Assembly: GCF_011694515.1 (NCBI RefSeq)
Contig: NZ_CP050192.1
Span: 2,037,131 to 2,101,130 of the forward strand
Direction of reading: 5' to 3'
Length of the DNA stretch: 64,000 nucleotides
DNA from: Mycobacterium sp. DL592
Lineage (GTDB): Bacteria; Actinomycetota; Actinomycetes; Mycobacteriales; Mycobacteriaceae
Shown: in pieces, positions 47,703 through 55,791 of the stretch
Layout of the letters: every line of letters starts with the position of its first letter
Position numbering within the stretch: position 1 is the first letter of the stretch
Notes under the pieces: generated by a model
Database searches by the model: none
Told to the model about the DNA's origin: nothing
Seen by the model: the letters and a program-made list of their open reading frames with translations, nothing else
Translations under genes and position numbers: made by a program

Positions 47703-48709
47703 CCGGCGGGGTGCGGATGCCCCAGATAGGGGAACACTTCGATGGTGTCGGTATGTGGTGACAACCCGGTGGGCGGGCAGTCCCCCTTGGTGAGGAACGC
47801 CAGGCGGTAGTCGATGACGTCATCGGTGAACACCCGGCCGTTGGGGTACTTGGCCGGCTTCGACGGGTTGAACGTCAGCATGTCGGGCAGCGTGCCTTCG
47901 GCGTCGATGGCGGCGATGGCCTCGTCGCGGCTGTAGTCGCCGGTGTGCCCCATCAGGTGAATGAACTGCTCGATCCAGCGTTCCCGGTCGTGGACCGGCT
48001 CGCTGGCGTTGTACTCCTCTTTGGTGTCATCGGTGTTGAAGAAGCTGCTGACCGACGGATGACCGGCCCGGTCGACGTGGATCAGTTCGCCGTCACGGCG
48101 CAGGCTGCACCGGCCCCAGATGCGGATGTCGGGGTCGGCGCCCAGCTCGGCGGTGGGCAATTCGATCGCGATGGAGAACACGTTGGCCTCGGTGTTGGAG
48201 TCCACGCCGGTCCACGGTGAGGTTCCGCCCAGGTGCGGCGCGGTGAAGTTGCGGCCGCCGGTGATGTCGAACAGGTTCTTGATGCCGTCGAAGTCGAAGA
48301 AGAAGGCATCGCTTCGCGCGCCGGCGAAGAAGGTGAAGCTGCCGGACTGCACCACGTTGGGCTCGTGCCCGAGTGACACCTCGACGGCCTCGAAGATCTT
48401 CTCCCCCACGGCCTCTGGTGACTCCGCCTCGTCGCCGACGGCCAGGAACACGTCGACGGTCTGCTTGCCGTCCTCAGGTACCGAGAAGACGAAGCTGAAC
48501 GCGATGTCGTTGCGCAGGTCCCCGTCGTTGTCGATGGCGAGGCGGTAGATCGCCTCGGGGTGCAGGGCGTCGGCGTTCGGGTTGGCGTTGAGGATCAGCA
48601 CCGTACGGCTCGAATCGGCCGGGGAGACAAAGGCGTACAGATCGCACAGATCCAGGCGCTGGTCTCCCAGTGGCGGACCCAGGCTTAGACCGGTGAAGTG
48701 ATTGGACAT
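47699..48709 (-). CDS. DUF4331 domain-containing protein
   Basis: A 336-residue DUF4331 protein: MSNHFTGLSLGPPLGDQRLD followed by LCDLYAFVSPADSSRTVLIL, a typical opening, then DGDLRNDIAFSFVFSVPEDG and FTFFAGARSDAFFFDFDGI. It is beta-rich with several acidic loops, and lacks a signal peptide. Function unknown. Tandem GTTATCGGTGTCA repeats lie upstream (48727-48766) and may regulate it. Its stop overlaps the chorismate-mutase stop by 4 bp. Confidence 0.85.
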   Translation of the reverse strand: MSNHFTGLSLGPPLGDQRLDLCDLYAFVSPADSSRTVLILNANPNADALHPEAIYRLAIDNDGDLRNDIAFSFVFSVPEDGKQTVDVFLAVGDEAESPEAVGEKIFEAVEVSLGHEPNVVQSGSFTFFAGARSDAFFFDFDGIKNLFDITGGRNFTAPHLGGTSPWTGVDSNTEANVFSIAIELPTAELGADPDIRIWGRCSLRRDGELIHVDRAGHPSVSSFFNTDDTKEEYNASEPVHDRERWIEQFIHLMGHTGDYSRDEAIAAIDAEGTLPDMLTFNPSKPAKYPNGRVFTDDVIDYRLAFLTKGDCPPTGLSPHTDTIEVFPYLGHPHPAG

Positions 48710-48726
48710 CGGAACTCCTTGACGCT

Positions 48727-48766
48727 GTTATCGGTGTCAATCAAACCTACCGCGTTATCGGTGTCA
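48727..48766. repeat. Direct repeat GTTATCGGTGTCA upstream of the DUF4331 gene
   Basis: Two exact 13-bp copies, at 48727-48739 and 48754-48766, start 27 bp apart. They lie 18-57 bp before the DUF4331 start; the second copy covers the stop codon of the upstream LLM gene. On the minus strand the repeats read TGACACCGATAAC, with TTGACA at the start of the copy nearer DUF4331. This could be an activator or repressor binding pair. Confidence 0.5.
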
Positions 48767-49645
48767 GTTCTGGCGGGGCAACAGCTCCACGACGAAACGG
48801 TCGATGAACTCTTCGGTGGGGGTGGCCCCGAAGGGGCGGATCACGAACTTCGTCAGCCCGGCGGCGATCAGCCCGTCGAGTTGGCGATGCAGTGCCGGCC
48901 AGTCGGCGGCCAGCAGATCGGCGGGGTCGGCGTCGGGCCGACGTGCGCGGACGGCGTCGATCACCGCTGCGGGCAACTCGCCGTCGCCGACGGCCAGGCT
49001 CAAACCGAAGTGGTCGGGTTCGATCTCGCGTCCCGCTGCGGCGGCTTCGCGCTCGATGCTGATCCGGGCGTCGCGGGCTTCAGCCGGCGTCAGGAAGCTG
49101 CCGAGCCAGCCGTCGGCGAAGCGGCCGATCCGGCGAAACGCCGCAGGCGCGGAGCCGCCCAGCCAGATGTCGACCGGTGTTTGTGGGCGGATACCGAGGG
49201 TTGCGCCTGCGACGTCGAAGTACCGGCCGCTGAAGCTGACCTCCTCGCCGGTCAGCAGTTCACGGATGAGTTCGAGTGCCTCGTCGAACACCGCGGCGCG
49301 CTGCCCGTCGGGTACCGGGAACAGGCCGCGTTCGGCCGCCGAGGCGGGACGCAGACCGAACACCGGCAGTACGCGTTTGGGTCCCAGTGCGGCCAGCGAG
49401 GCCAGCTGTTTGGCGACCAGAACGGGGTTTCGGCCAGGCAGCACCGCCACCGACGTGCCGACTTTGAGCCGGGTGGTACGCCCGAGGGTGAAGCCCATCC
49501 CGGCGAAGGGATCGACGGCGGAGGTGTACACCAGCTCGGAGAACCACAGCGAGTCGACGCCGGCGGCTTCCAGCCGGTCGGCCACGGCGGGCAGTTCGTG
49601 GACGGCGGTGCCGGTGCCCAGGCTGACGCCGAACCGGATCTTCAT
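48764..49645 (-). CDS. F420-dependent LLM-class oxidoreductase (TIGR03854-like)
   Basis: A 293-residue luciferase-like (LLM) protein. It has the usual TIM-barrel ordering: MKIRFGVSLGTGTAVHELPA, WFSELVYTSAVDPFAGMGFT, LKVGTSVAVLPGRNPVLVAK (the segment that binds the F420 cofactor region), then DIWLGGSAPAAFRRIGRFAD. Mycobacterial members of this size are F420-dependent and of unknown substrate. The gene is upstream of DUF4331 on the same strand, 54 bp away, so an operon is possible. The start is the ATG at 49645. Confidence 0.85.
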   Translation of the reverse strand: MKIRFGVSLGTGTAVHELPAVADRLEAAGVDSLWFSELVYTSAVDPFAGMGFTLGRTTRLKVGTSVAVLPGRNPVLVAKQLASLAALGPKRVLPVFGLRPASAAERGLFPVPDGQRAAVFDEALELIRELLTGEEVSFSGRYFDVAGATLGIRPQTPVDIWLGGSAPAAFRRIGRFADGWLGSFLTPAEARDARISIEREAAAAGREIEPDHFGLSLAVGDGELPAAVIDAVRARRPDADPADLLAADWPALHRQLDGLIAAGLTKFVIRPFGATPTEEFIDRFVVELLPRQN

Positions 49646-49743
49646 CAGCCCACGTTAGCCAATGCACGGTGGCGACACAGCTGCCCGGTTACCCGGTTTG
49701 GGCGGTGCGCGTGCTTACCCTAGACCTGTGACTGGTGTGACGG

Positions 49744-50580
49744 GTGGGACTCGTGCCTGAGGTGACCCGGCGCCAGTTCGTCGTCGGCCTGCTGGCATCG
49801 GCGGCCCTGGTCGGGGCCTCACGCACGATCGGCATATCGGGCACCGCCTCGCAGGCGGCCGCCCAGGCCCCGCCGCCGCCACCCATCGGATCGAGCCGGG
49901 TGCTGCCGCCGCCGCCGTTCGCCAACCGGGTGGCGCTGCCCGGTGGCGGTGAACTAGCCAAGCTGCCCGGGGACGGCGATCTGCTCGCGCTCACCGTCGA
50001 CGACGGGGTCGATAGCGAAGTGGTCCGTGCCTACACCCAGCTCGCCAAGGACACCGGTATCCGGCTGACCTTCTTCGTCAACGGCGTGTACGACTCGTGG
50101 CGAGACAACGCCGACCTGCTGCGCCCACTGGTCGACTCCGGGCAGATTCAGCTGGGCAACCACACCTGGTCACACCCCGACCTGACGACGCTCAACGCCG
50201 ACGACATCAAGGATCAGCTGCGGCGCAACGACCAGTTCCTGCGCAACACCTACGGCGCCGATGCCACCCCGTACTTCCGGCCGCCGTACGGAAACCACAA
50301 CGACATCGTCGACGGTATCGCCGCCGACCTCGGCTACCGGGTACCCACCCTGTGGTCGGGTTCGCTGGCCGACTCGGCCCCGGTGACCGAGGACTACATC
50401 GTGAAGATGGCAGACCAGTACTTCATCCAGCAGAACATCGTCATCGGGCACCTCAACCATCCGCCCGTCACCCATGTCTATCCGGCACTGGTGGACATCA
50501 TCCGGTCGCGCAACCTGCGCACCGTCACCCTCAACGATGTGTTCCTGAAGCCCGAAATCCCTTACGTCACATCGCCTTAG
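49744..50580 (+). CDS. Exported polysaccharide deacetylase (NodB homology, CE4)
   Basis: A 278-residue CE4 deacetylase. The N-terminus VTRRQFVVGLLASAALVGAS has a Tat-type twin-arginine motif (RRQF) and hydrophobic core, then a Pro-rich linker. NodB motifs are TVDDG (metal Asp), HTWSHPDL (HxxxH), RPPYGNH and a C-terminal HLNHPP. The family removes acetyl groups from N-acetylglucosamine in chitin oligomers or peptidoglycan; outside the membrane a wall target is likely. GTG at 49744 is chosen; a second GTG at 49753 would shorten it. -10-like TACCCT occurs near 49718. It converges with the SRPBCC gene, overlapping by 14 bp. Confidence 0.88.
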   Translation: MGLVPEVTRRQFVVGLLASAALVGASRTIGISGTASQAAAQAPPPPPIGSSRVLPPPPFANRVALPGGGELAKLPGDGDLLALTVDDGVDSEVVRAYTQLAKDTGIRLTFFVNGVYDSWRDNADLLRPLVDSGQIQLGNHTWSHPDLTTLNADDIKDQLRRNDQFLRNTYGADATPYFRPPYGNHNDIVDGIAADLGYRVPTLWSGSLADSAPVTEDYIVKMADQYFIQQNIVIGHLNHPPVTHVYPALVDIIRSRNLRTVTLNDVFLKPEIPYVTSP

Positions 50581-50971
50581 CCCGGGCCAGCCGGTCGATT
50601 CGCGCCAGGGCCACTGCGCACACCGCCAGATAGGGTGCGGCCCACCACGGTGCCTCGAACCGCACCCGGCACCCGTCGCCTTCAGGGGTGAGATCGTGGG
50701 TGGTGGCTTCGACGCCGGATACCGCCCAGGACCAGTGCCTTCCGGACTCGAATTCCGTTACCCGGAACGGCAATTCGACGCCGACCGCGGTCCGGACCCG
50801 ACCGGTGGATCCGGCGTGCAACTGCCGCTGCCCGTCATCGAGGGTGGCGCCGCTGACCGACGGTCCCCATCGCGGCCAATAGTCGGTGTCGACAAGGATC
50901 TGCCACACCACGGGTGCGGGGGCGGCGACGTACCGGTCGACGCCGACCCGGTGCGGAAATCCGATGCCCAC
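50567..50971 (-). CDS. SRPBCC-family (START-like) protein
   Basis: A ~134-residue SRPBCC protein: HRVGVDRYVAAPAPVVWQIL, YWPRWGPSVSGATL, GRHWSWAVSGVEATTH and a closing helix AAPYLAVCAVALARIDRLA. These are the helix-grip elements of polyketide cyclase/dehydrase-like proteins that bind lipids or hydrophobic small molecules. The longest frame begins at 51019, and I choose the GTG at 50971; the difference does not affect the domain. It is divergent from the second SRPBCC gene across 47 bp. Role unknown. Confidence 0.75.
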   Translation of the reverse strand: MGIGFPHRVGVDRYVAAPAPVVWQILVDTDYWPRWGPSVSGATLDDGQRQLHAGSTGRVRTAVGVELPFRVTEFESGRHWSWAVSGVEATTHDLTPEGDGCRVRFEAPWWAAPYLAVCAVALARIDRLARAKAM

Positions 50972-51018
50972 GCCCTCCGACGCTACGCCGACTGCGGGGG
51001 TGCGCCTACGATCAGCCA

Positions 51019-51474
51019 ATGGATGGCTCCGTCACAGTGCACATGGCCGCACCGGCCGACAGGATCTGGAATCTGATCGCCGACGTCCGCAACACCGGAC
51101 GATTCTCACCGGAGGTGTTCGAGGCCGAGTGGCTCGACGGTGCCACCGGCCCGGCCCTGGGCGCGAAGTTCCGTGGCCACGTCCGCCGCAACGAGATCGG
51201 CCCGGTGTACTGGACCACCTGCCGGGTCACCGCGTGCGAACCCGGCCGCGAGTTTGGCTTCGCCGTGCTGGCCGGCGACCGCGCCCTCAACAACTGGCAC
51301 TACCTCCTGGAACCCAGCGGCGACGGCACCGACGTCACCGAATCGTTCCGGCTCAACAGCTCACCGGTGATGCGGGTGTTCTGGGTGTTCGCCGGATACC
51401 TGCGCGGGCGGCGCAACGTGCGTGATATGCGCAAGACGCTGGAGCGGATCAAGAAGGTTGTCGAGGAAAGCTAG
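51019..51474 (+). CDS. SRPBCC-family (START-like) protein
   Basis: A 151-residue SRPBCC protein. SVTVHMAAPADRIWNLIADV and GRFSPEVFEAEWLDGATGPA form the helix-grip entrance, then WTTCRVTACEPGREFGFAVL, WHYLLEPSGDGTDVTESF and the C-terminal helix NVRDMRKTLERIKKVVEES. Such proteins bind a hydrophobic ligand or act as cyclase-like helpers. It is divergent from another SRPBCC gene and is followed at 35 bp by a SnoaL-like gene on the same strand. The start is the ATG at 51019; upstream sequence is antisense to the neighbour. Confidence 0.82.
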   Translation: MDGSVTVHMAAPADRIWNLIADVRNTGRFSPEVFEAEWLDGATGPALGAKFRGHVRRNEIGPVYWTTCRVTACEPGREFGFAVLAGDRALNNWHYLLEPSGDGTDVTESFRLNSSPVMRVFWVFAGYLRGRRNVRDMRKTLERIKKVVEES

Positions 51475-51508
51475 GTCGCGCCCGCCGCGGGTTTGGTAGA
51501 ACCCCTTC

Positions 51509-52009
51509 ATGGGTCAGTGGTCGCGTAACGAGTTGGAATCGGCTTTCGCCGCACACAAGCAGGTTGTCGTGGGAATCGGCGAGACGTGGAATTGGGCGCG
51601 CTTCGCCGACCAGTTCACCGAGGACGCCACCTACGTCGAACACTCCTACGGGAGGTTCTCGGGCCGCGAACAGATCCGCGACTGGATCGTCAAGACCATG
51701 AGCACCTTCCCGGGCAGCGAGATGCCGTTCTATCCGTCGACGTGGCATTCGATCGACGAGGAGAAGGGCTGGGTGATCTGCGAATTCCAGAACCGGATGC
51801 GCGATCCCGGTGACGGCAGCATCCACGAGGAGCCCAACATCTCGGTGCTCAAGTACGCCGGCGACGGGCTGTGGAGCTACGAGGAAGACGCCTACAACCC
51901 GATGAACTTCGTGCCGATGGTGCGCGGCTACATCCAGCGCTGCAAAGAGCTGGGAACCGCATCCGACGACGCGATCGCGTTCGCCCGCAAGATGGGCTGG
52001 GACTCCTAG
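51509..52009 (+). CDS. SnoaL-like/NTF2-fold protein
   Basis: A 166-residue NTF2-superfamily protein. NELESAFAAHKQVVVGIGET is the first helix, followed by WARFADQFTEDATYVEHSYG and FSGREQIRDWIVKTM, and the strands KGWVICEFQNRMRDPGDGS and SVLKYAGDGLWSYEEDAYNP. SnoaL-like proteins act as cyclases, isomerases or ligand carriers; catalytic residues cannot be told from here. It follows the SRPBCC gene by 34 bp on the same strand, perhaps as a small operon. The convergent neighbour is the SfnB-like gene. The start is ATG at 51509. Confidence 0.82.
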   Translation: MGQWSRNELESAFAAHKQVVVGIGETWNWARFADQFTEDATYVEHSYGRFSGREQIRDWIVKTMSTFPGSEMPFYPSTWHSIDEEKGWVICEFQNRMRDPGDGSIHEEPNISVLKYAGDGLWSYEEDAYNPMNFVPMVRGYIQRCKELGTASDDAIAFARKMGWDS

Positions 52010-52016
52010 CGGGCGC

Positions 52017-53261
52017 TCAGAAGTACCCGTTGGCCGGCGGCCAGGTGCCGTTGACGGCGTAGTTGCCGGCCGCATGTGCCTTGTAGGCCAACGGATTATG
52101 CGTCGAGACGGTCCGCACGTTGCGCCAGTGCCGGTCGAGGTTCAGTGACCGCGCCGTGGCCGAGGCTCCCCCGGTGTCGAAGAGCCGCTCGGCGGCAGCC
52201 AGGGTGAGCCGCTCGGCGATCAGCTGAGCCTCGGCGACCGCGATCGCCACCCGGGCCAATTCGTCGGCGTCGTCGACCCGCCCGGAGTCCACCAGAGTGT
52301 CGATCGCGTCAGCGGCGCCCAGCACCAAGGTCTGGGAGGCCGAGGCGTGCGCCGAGATCTCGCCGACGGCGTGCAGGGTGAACGGGTCGGCCGCGGCGGA
52401 ATCTGCCAGCGAGTGCGCCGCCGGCCGGGCCTTGTTCTGCACGTACCAGATGGCGTCATCCCGCACCGCCGCGGCGATCCCGGCCGCCACGGCCGCGAGA
52501 TACAACTGCAGGAACGCGGTGCTGTGGCCGAGGTGATTGCCGTCGGAGACCGTGGTCACCTCATGCGGACGGACCTCGACGTCGGTGAAGCGGGTGCCCC
52601 CGCTGGCGGTGGTGCGCTGTCCGAAACCCTCCCAGTCGTCGAACAGTTCGACGCCATCACGCTCCACCGGCACGATGGCCTGCAGGTCGCGGCCCTGATC
52701 GTCGCTGGCCGAGACCGCGATCAGGTCGGCGAACAGCGTGCCGGTGGAGTAGAACTTGTAGCCGTTGAGCCGCAGCACACCGTCGCTGTCGGCGAGCAGG
52801 GTGGTGTCCGCACCCGACGGTGTCTTACCCTTGGCGTCGGTGATCGCGTTGCCGACGATGATCCCGCTGTTGATCCGCGGAAACCATTCTGCACGTTCGG
52901 CTTCGGTGGCCCGGTTGCTCAGCAGCCGCTCGGCGAACCCGAAATGCGGCCGAAGTGCCTGGGCCACATTGGAACTCCCCCGCGCGATCCGGATGACGGC
53001 GGTGAGGACGTCACGCACCGAGCCGCCCGGGCCGCCGTAGCGGGCCGGAACCCGAAGGGTGAGCACACCGGTGCCGCGGATCGCCTCGACGGCGTCGTAC
53101 TGCAGCACCCGGTCGCGCTCGGCGGCCGCGTCGGTCTCCCGCAGGGCGTCGACGACGGCTGTGAGCCGGTCGAGTCGCTGCGCCGGTGAGCCGCCGAGTG
53201 GTTCGGTGGTGAAGCGCGGGCGCGGTGCCACCGGGCGCGTTGCCTCGAAAATCGCGGTCAT
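52017..53261 (-). CDS. Acyl-CoA-dehydrogenase-fold flavin oxidoreductase (SfnB/DszC-like)
   Basis: A 414-residue protein with the acyl-CoA dehydrogenase fold. GVLTLRVPARYGGPGGSVRD, NVAQALRPHFGFAERLLSN and GYKFYSTGTLFADLIAVSAS are typical of the group related to SfnB and DszC, which use reduced flavin on organosulfur compounds such as dibenzothiophene or dimethylsulfone products. The C-terminus RTVSTHNPLAYKAHAAGNYA also fits. It is the third gene of an operon with a GS-like and an LLM monooxygenase gene (gap 17 bp). Organosulfur use is inferred from the neighbours. Confidence 0.83.
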   Translation of the reverse strand: MTAIFEATRPVAPRPRFTTEPLGGSPAQRLDRLTAVVDALRETDAAAERDRVLQYDAVEAIRGTGVLTLRVPARYGGPGGSVRDVLTAVIRIARGSSNVAQALRPHFGFAERLLSNRATEAERAEWFPRINSGIIVGNAITDAKGKTPSGADTTLLADSDGVLRLNGYKFYSTGTLFADLIAVSASDDQGRDLQAIVPVERDGVELFDDWEGFGQRTTASGGTRFTDVEVRPHEVTTVSDGNHLGHSTAFLQLYLAAVAAGIAAAVRDDAIWYVQNKARPAAHSLADSAAADPFTLHAVGEISAHASASQTLVLGAADAIDTLVDSGRVDDADELARVAIAVAEAQLIAERLTLAAAERLFDTGGASATARSLNLDRHWRNVRTVSTHNPLAYKAHAAGNYAVNGTWPPANGYF

Positions 53262-53278
53262 AGGGTTCGGAATCCTTC

Positions 53279-54295
53279 TCAGCGGTAGTGGGCGATGATG
53301 TTGTCGGCGAAGCGGTCCAGTTCGGATTCGATCGGCTGGAACTGCAGCATGAACAGCTCGATGCCGGCGTCGTGAAATGCGTCGATCCGCTCGATCACCT
53401 GCTCGTAACTGCCGACCAGGCCGGCGAGGGTCCCGCCGTTGGAGCCGATGCGGCGGGTACCGGCCAGCACCTGGTACATGGCGGTGTTGGGGTCGGTGCC
53501 GCTGGAGATCTCCGGGCGCTCCTCGGCGTCGATGAGCGACTGCAGGTACGCCTCCTCGGCTTTGGCCTCCGCCTCGGTCTCGCGGGCGATCACGAATGCC
53601 GACAGGCCGAATCGCAGCGGCCCGCGGTCGCGTGGGCGGCGGCGCAGGTCCTCGATGAGGTCCGCGGTGTCGGCCAACGGCCTGCCGTTGATGAAGTACA
53701 CGTCGCCGCGCGACGCCCCGAGCGCACGGCCGGGCTCGGACTCGCCGCCGACGTAGATCGGTGGAAGCTCCTGCGGGACAGGGCGAACCAGTGCCTGCTG
53801 GCCGGGGCCCTCACCGATCGAGACCTGCTTGCCGCGCCACAGATCCACCACGGTGTCCAGCCACTGCCGGGTGTAGGCGTAACGGTCGTCGTGCTGCAAC
53901 GGGTCGATGCCCAGTGCCTCCAGTTCGGGCAGGAACCATCCGGTGACCACGTTGATCGACAGGCGGCCGCCGGCGATGTCGGCGACGTTGGCCGCGATCT
54001 TGGCGAACACCAACGGGTTGAACAACAGCGGCTTGATGGCGCCGATCAGCTCGATCCGGGAGGTGGCCTCGGCCACCGCGGCCAGTGTGGACCAGGTTTC
54101 CAGGACGTCGTTCTCGGTGTTGCTGGGGTGGATGACGTGCTGGGCCAGCAGGGTCGCATCGAACCCGGCGCGTTCGGCACGCAACAACAGGTCGCGGTTG
54201 CGCCGGTAGCTGGGATCCGGCCGGTCGTCCGGATGCTCGCGGGCGCCGTGGTTTCCGTAGACCGGTGCCCACACCCCGAACCGTGGTCCGCTCAT
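53279..54295 (-). CDS. LLM-class FMNH2-dependent monooxygenase (SsuD/SfnG type)
   Basis: A 338-residue luciferase-family protein. RFGVWAPVYGNHGAREHPDD opens the barrel, followed by HVIHPSNTENDVLETWSTL, IELIGAIKPLLFNPLVFAKI, RLSINVVTGWFLPELEALG and PPIYVGGESEPGRALGASRG. The NVVTGW and GGES motifs are characteristic of SsuD-like sulfonate and SfnG-like sulfone monooxygenases, which release sulfite. ATGA overlap with the GS-like gene shows translational coupling. A flavin reductase would have to be encoded elsewhere. Confidence 0.87.
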   Translation of the reverse strand: MSGPRFGVWAPVYGNHGAREHPDDRPDPSYRRNRDLLLRAERAGFDATLLAQHVIHPSNTENDVLETWSTLAAVAEATSRIELIGAIKPLLFNPLVFAKIAANVADIAGGRLSINVVTGWFLPELEALGIDPLQHDDRYAYTRQWLDTVVDLWRGKQVSIGEGPGQQALVRPVPQELPPIYVGGESEPGRALGASRGDVYFINGRPLADTADLIEDLRRRPRDRGPLRFGLSAFVIARETEAEAKAEEAYLQSLIDAEERPEISSGTDPNTAMYQVLAGTRRIGSNGGTLAGLVGSYEQVIERIDAFHDAGIELFMLQFQPIESELDRFADNIIAHYR

Positions 54296-55656
54296 GAGGA
54301 GGTCAGGTAGCGCTGGCGTTCCCAGTCGCTGACGTGGCTAGTGTAGGACTGCCATTCGCTGCGGGCGATCGCGATGAAGTCGGTCACCGACTCGGCACCG
54401 AGGATCTCCTGGATCGTGTCGTCCTGGGCGGCCAGCGCCAGCGCAGTGCCCAGCGAGTCCGGCAGCGGAGAGCCCTTGCCATAGAGGTTGCCTTCCCCGC
54501 CGGGCGGGGGCAGCCGACGCGCCTCGATACCGGCGACCACCGCGGCCAGGGCCGAGGCCACCAACCAGTATGGGTTGGAATCCGATGCGCCCGTGCGCAA
54601 TTCGACGCGAGTACCCTCGGGGGATTCGACCAGCGAACGGATCGCCGCACTGCGGTTGTCCCGGCTCCAGTTCACGGTGTCCGGGGCGAAGGAGTCCGGG
54701 GTGTAGCGGCGGTAGGCGTTGACCGAGTGTGCGCCGAACAGCGTGATGGAGGGTAGGTGCTCCAGCAGGCCGGCGATCGCGAACAGCTCCAGCTCGTTCT
54801 CGGCACCGTCGACCGGGGCGAACGCCGGCTTGCCGTCACGCCACAGCGAGATGTGCAGGTGCGCAGAACTTCCCGACTGATCCGAGAACGGCTTGGGCAT
54901 GAAACTGGCGATCTTGCCATGCTTGCGCGCCACCTCCTTGGCGGCGTACTTCAGCCGGGCGCTGTCGTCGGCGGCGTCGAGGGCGTCGGTGTAGACCAGG
55001 TTGGTCTCCACCTGACCGGGACCGTACTCGGTCTGCACACCCTCCAGCCGGGTGAAGGCGTCGAGGGTCTCGTAGAGATCGGTCAGCAGCGGGTCGAGGG
55101 TGTTGGCGTTCTCCAGCGAGTAGGCGTGAATATCGTTCTGCACCGGTGAGCCGTCGCGTTCGAGCAGGTAGAACTCGAACTCGACGCCGACCTTTGCGGT
55201 GTAGCCCAGCGAGGCCAGCCGGGCCAGCACGCGGCGCAGGACCCCGCGCGGATCGAGCAGCGACGGGGTGCCGTCGGGCCGCTTGATATCGGAGATGACG
55301 TGGCCGACGCCGGGCCGCCACGGCAACGGGTGGTAGGTCGAGAAGTCCGGGATGGCGTGGACGTCGGAGTAGCCGTCGTCCCAGTTCGTCAGCTGCAGGC
55401 CGTCGATGACCGTGCCGTCGGTGTTCCAGCCCAATGCCGCCTCGCAGAAGGCGAATCCGTGCCGGGCCCGATCCAGGAACTGCTTGGCGGGAATGCGTTT
55501 TCCGGCGGCGTGGCCGAACGGATCACTCCAGGCCACCTCGATCTCACGCAGCGTGCCATCGTTCAACCGGCGCAGCAGCTCGGCCTCGGCTTCGGACTCC
55601 GGGCGCTCACCGGCGGCGTCGACATGATCGCGCGCGGACACAATGGTTTCGGACAT
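54292..55656 (-). CDS. Glutamine-synthetase-family ligase (PuuA/GlnA-like)
   Basis: A 454-residue glutamine synthetase fold protein. VGVEFEFYLLERDGSPVQND, TEYGPGQVETNL, SSAHLHISLWRDGKPAF, FGAHSVNAYRRYTP and RVELRTGASDSNPYWLVASA hold the nucleotide, metal and glutamate residues. It is like gamma-glutamyl-amine (GlnA3/PuuA-type) ligases rather than GlnA1, and lacks the C-terminal adenylylation loop. ATGA overlap with the LLM monooxygenase ties it to a catabolic operon; it may gamma-glutamylate an amine such as a taurine-like or sulfonate-linked amine. That is inference. The start is the ATG at 55656. Confidence 0.85.
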   Translation of the reverse strand: MSETIVSARDHVDAAGERPESEAEAELLRRLNDGTLREIEVAWSDPFGHAAGKRIPAKQFLDRARHGFAFCEAALGWNTDGTVIDGLQLTNWDDGYSDVHAIPDFSTYHPLPWRPGVGHVISDIKRPDGTPSLLDPRGVLRRVLARLASLGYTAKVGVEFEFYLLERDGSPVQNDIHAYSLENANTLDPLLTDLYETLDAFTRLEGVQTEYGPGQVETNLVYTDALDAADDSARLKYAAKEVARKHGKIASFMPKPFSDQSGSSAHLHISLWRDGKPAFAPVDGAENELELFAIAGLLEHLPSITLFGAHSVNAYRRYTPDSFAPDTVNWSRDNRSAAIRSLVESPEGTRVELRTGASDSNPYWLVASALAAVVAGIEARRLPPPGGEGNLYGKGSPLPDSLGTALALAAQDDTIQEILGAESVTDFIAIARSEWQSYTSHVSDWERQRYLTSS

Positions 55657-55681
55657 GCCAGGCACGCTAGGGACCGCGCCA

Positions 55682-55735
55682 GCGTCACACCAGGTTTGGC
55701 GTCACGGTGCGGCACGGCGCGTAACGTGGCGTCAC
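55682..55735. promoter_or_regulatory. GCGTCAC repeats in the divergent GS / NlpA promoter region
   Basis: GCGTCAC occurs at 55682-55688, 55699-55705 and 55729-55735, with a near-copy GCGTAAC at 55719-55725. All are in the same orientation in the 135-bp region between the GS-like and NlpA-like genes. Multiple direct repeats suggest binding of a LysR-type or other activator to the divergent promoters. Confidence 0.45.
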
Positions 55736-55791
55736 ATAGCGGAATTCACCCGTTGCAGCCGCCGCGGTGGTGGGTACTGTCGGGACATGCG

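Noticed and set aside
55300..55791. Upstream extension of the NlpA-like frame into the GS-like gene
   Set aside because: It is antisense to GS and does not contain a signal peptide; the protein-like sequence begins at 55792.
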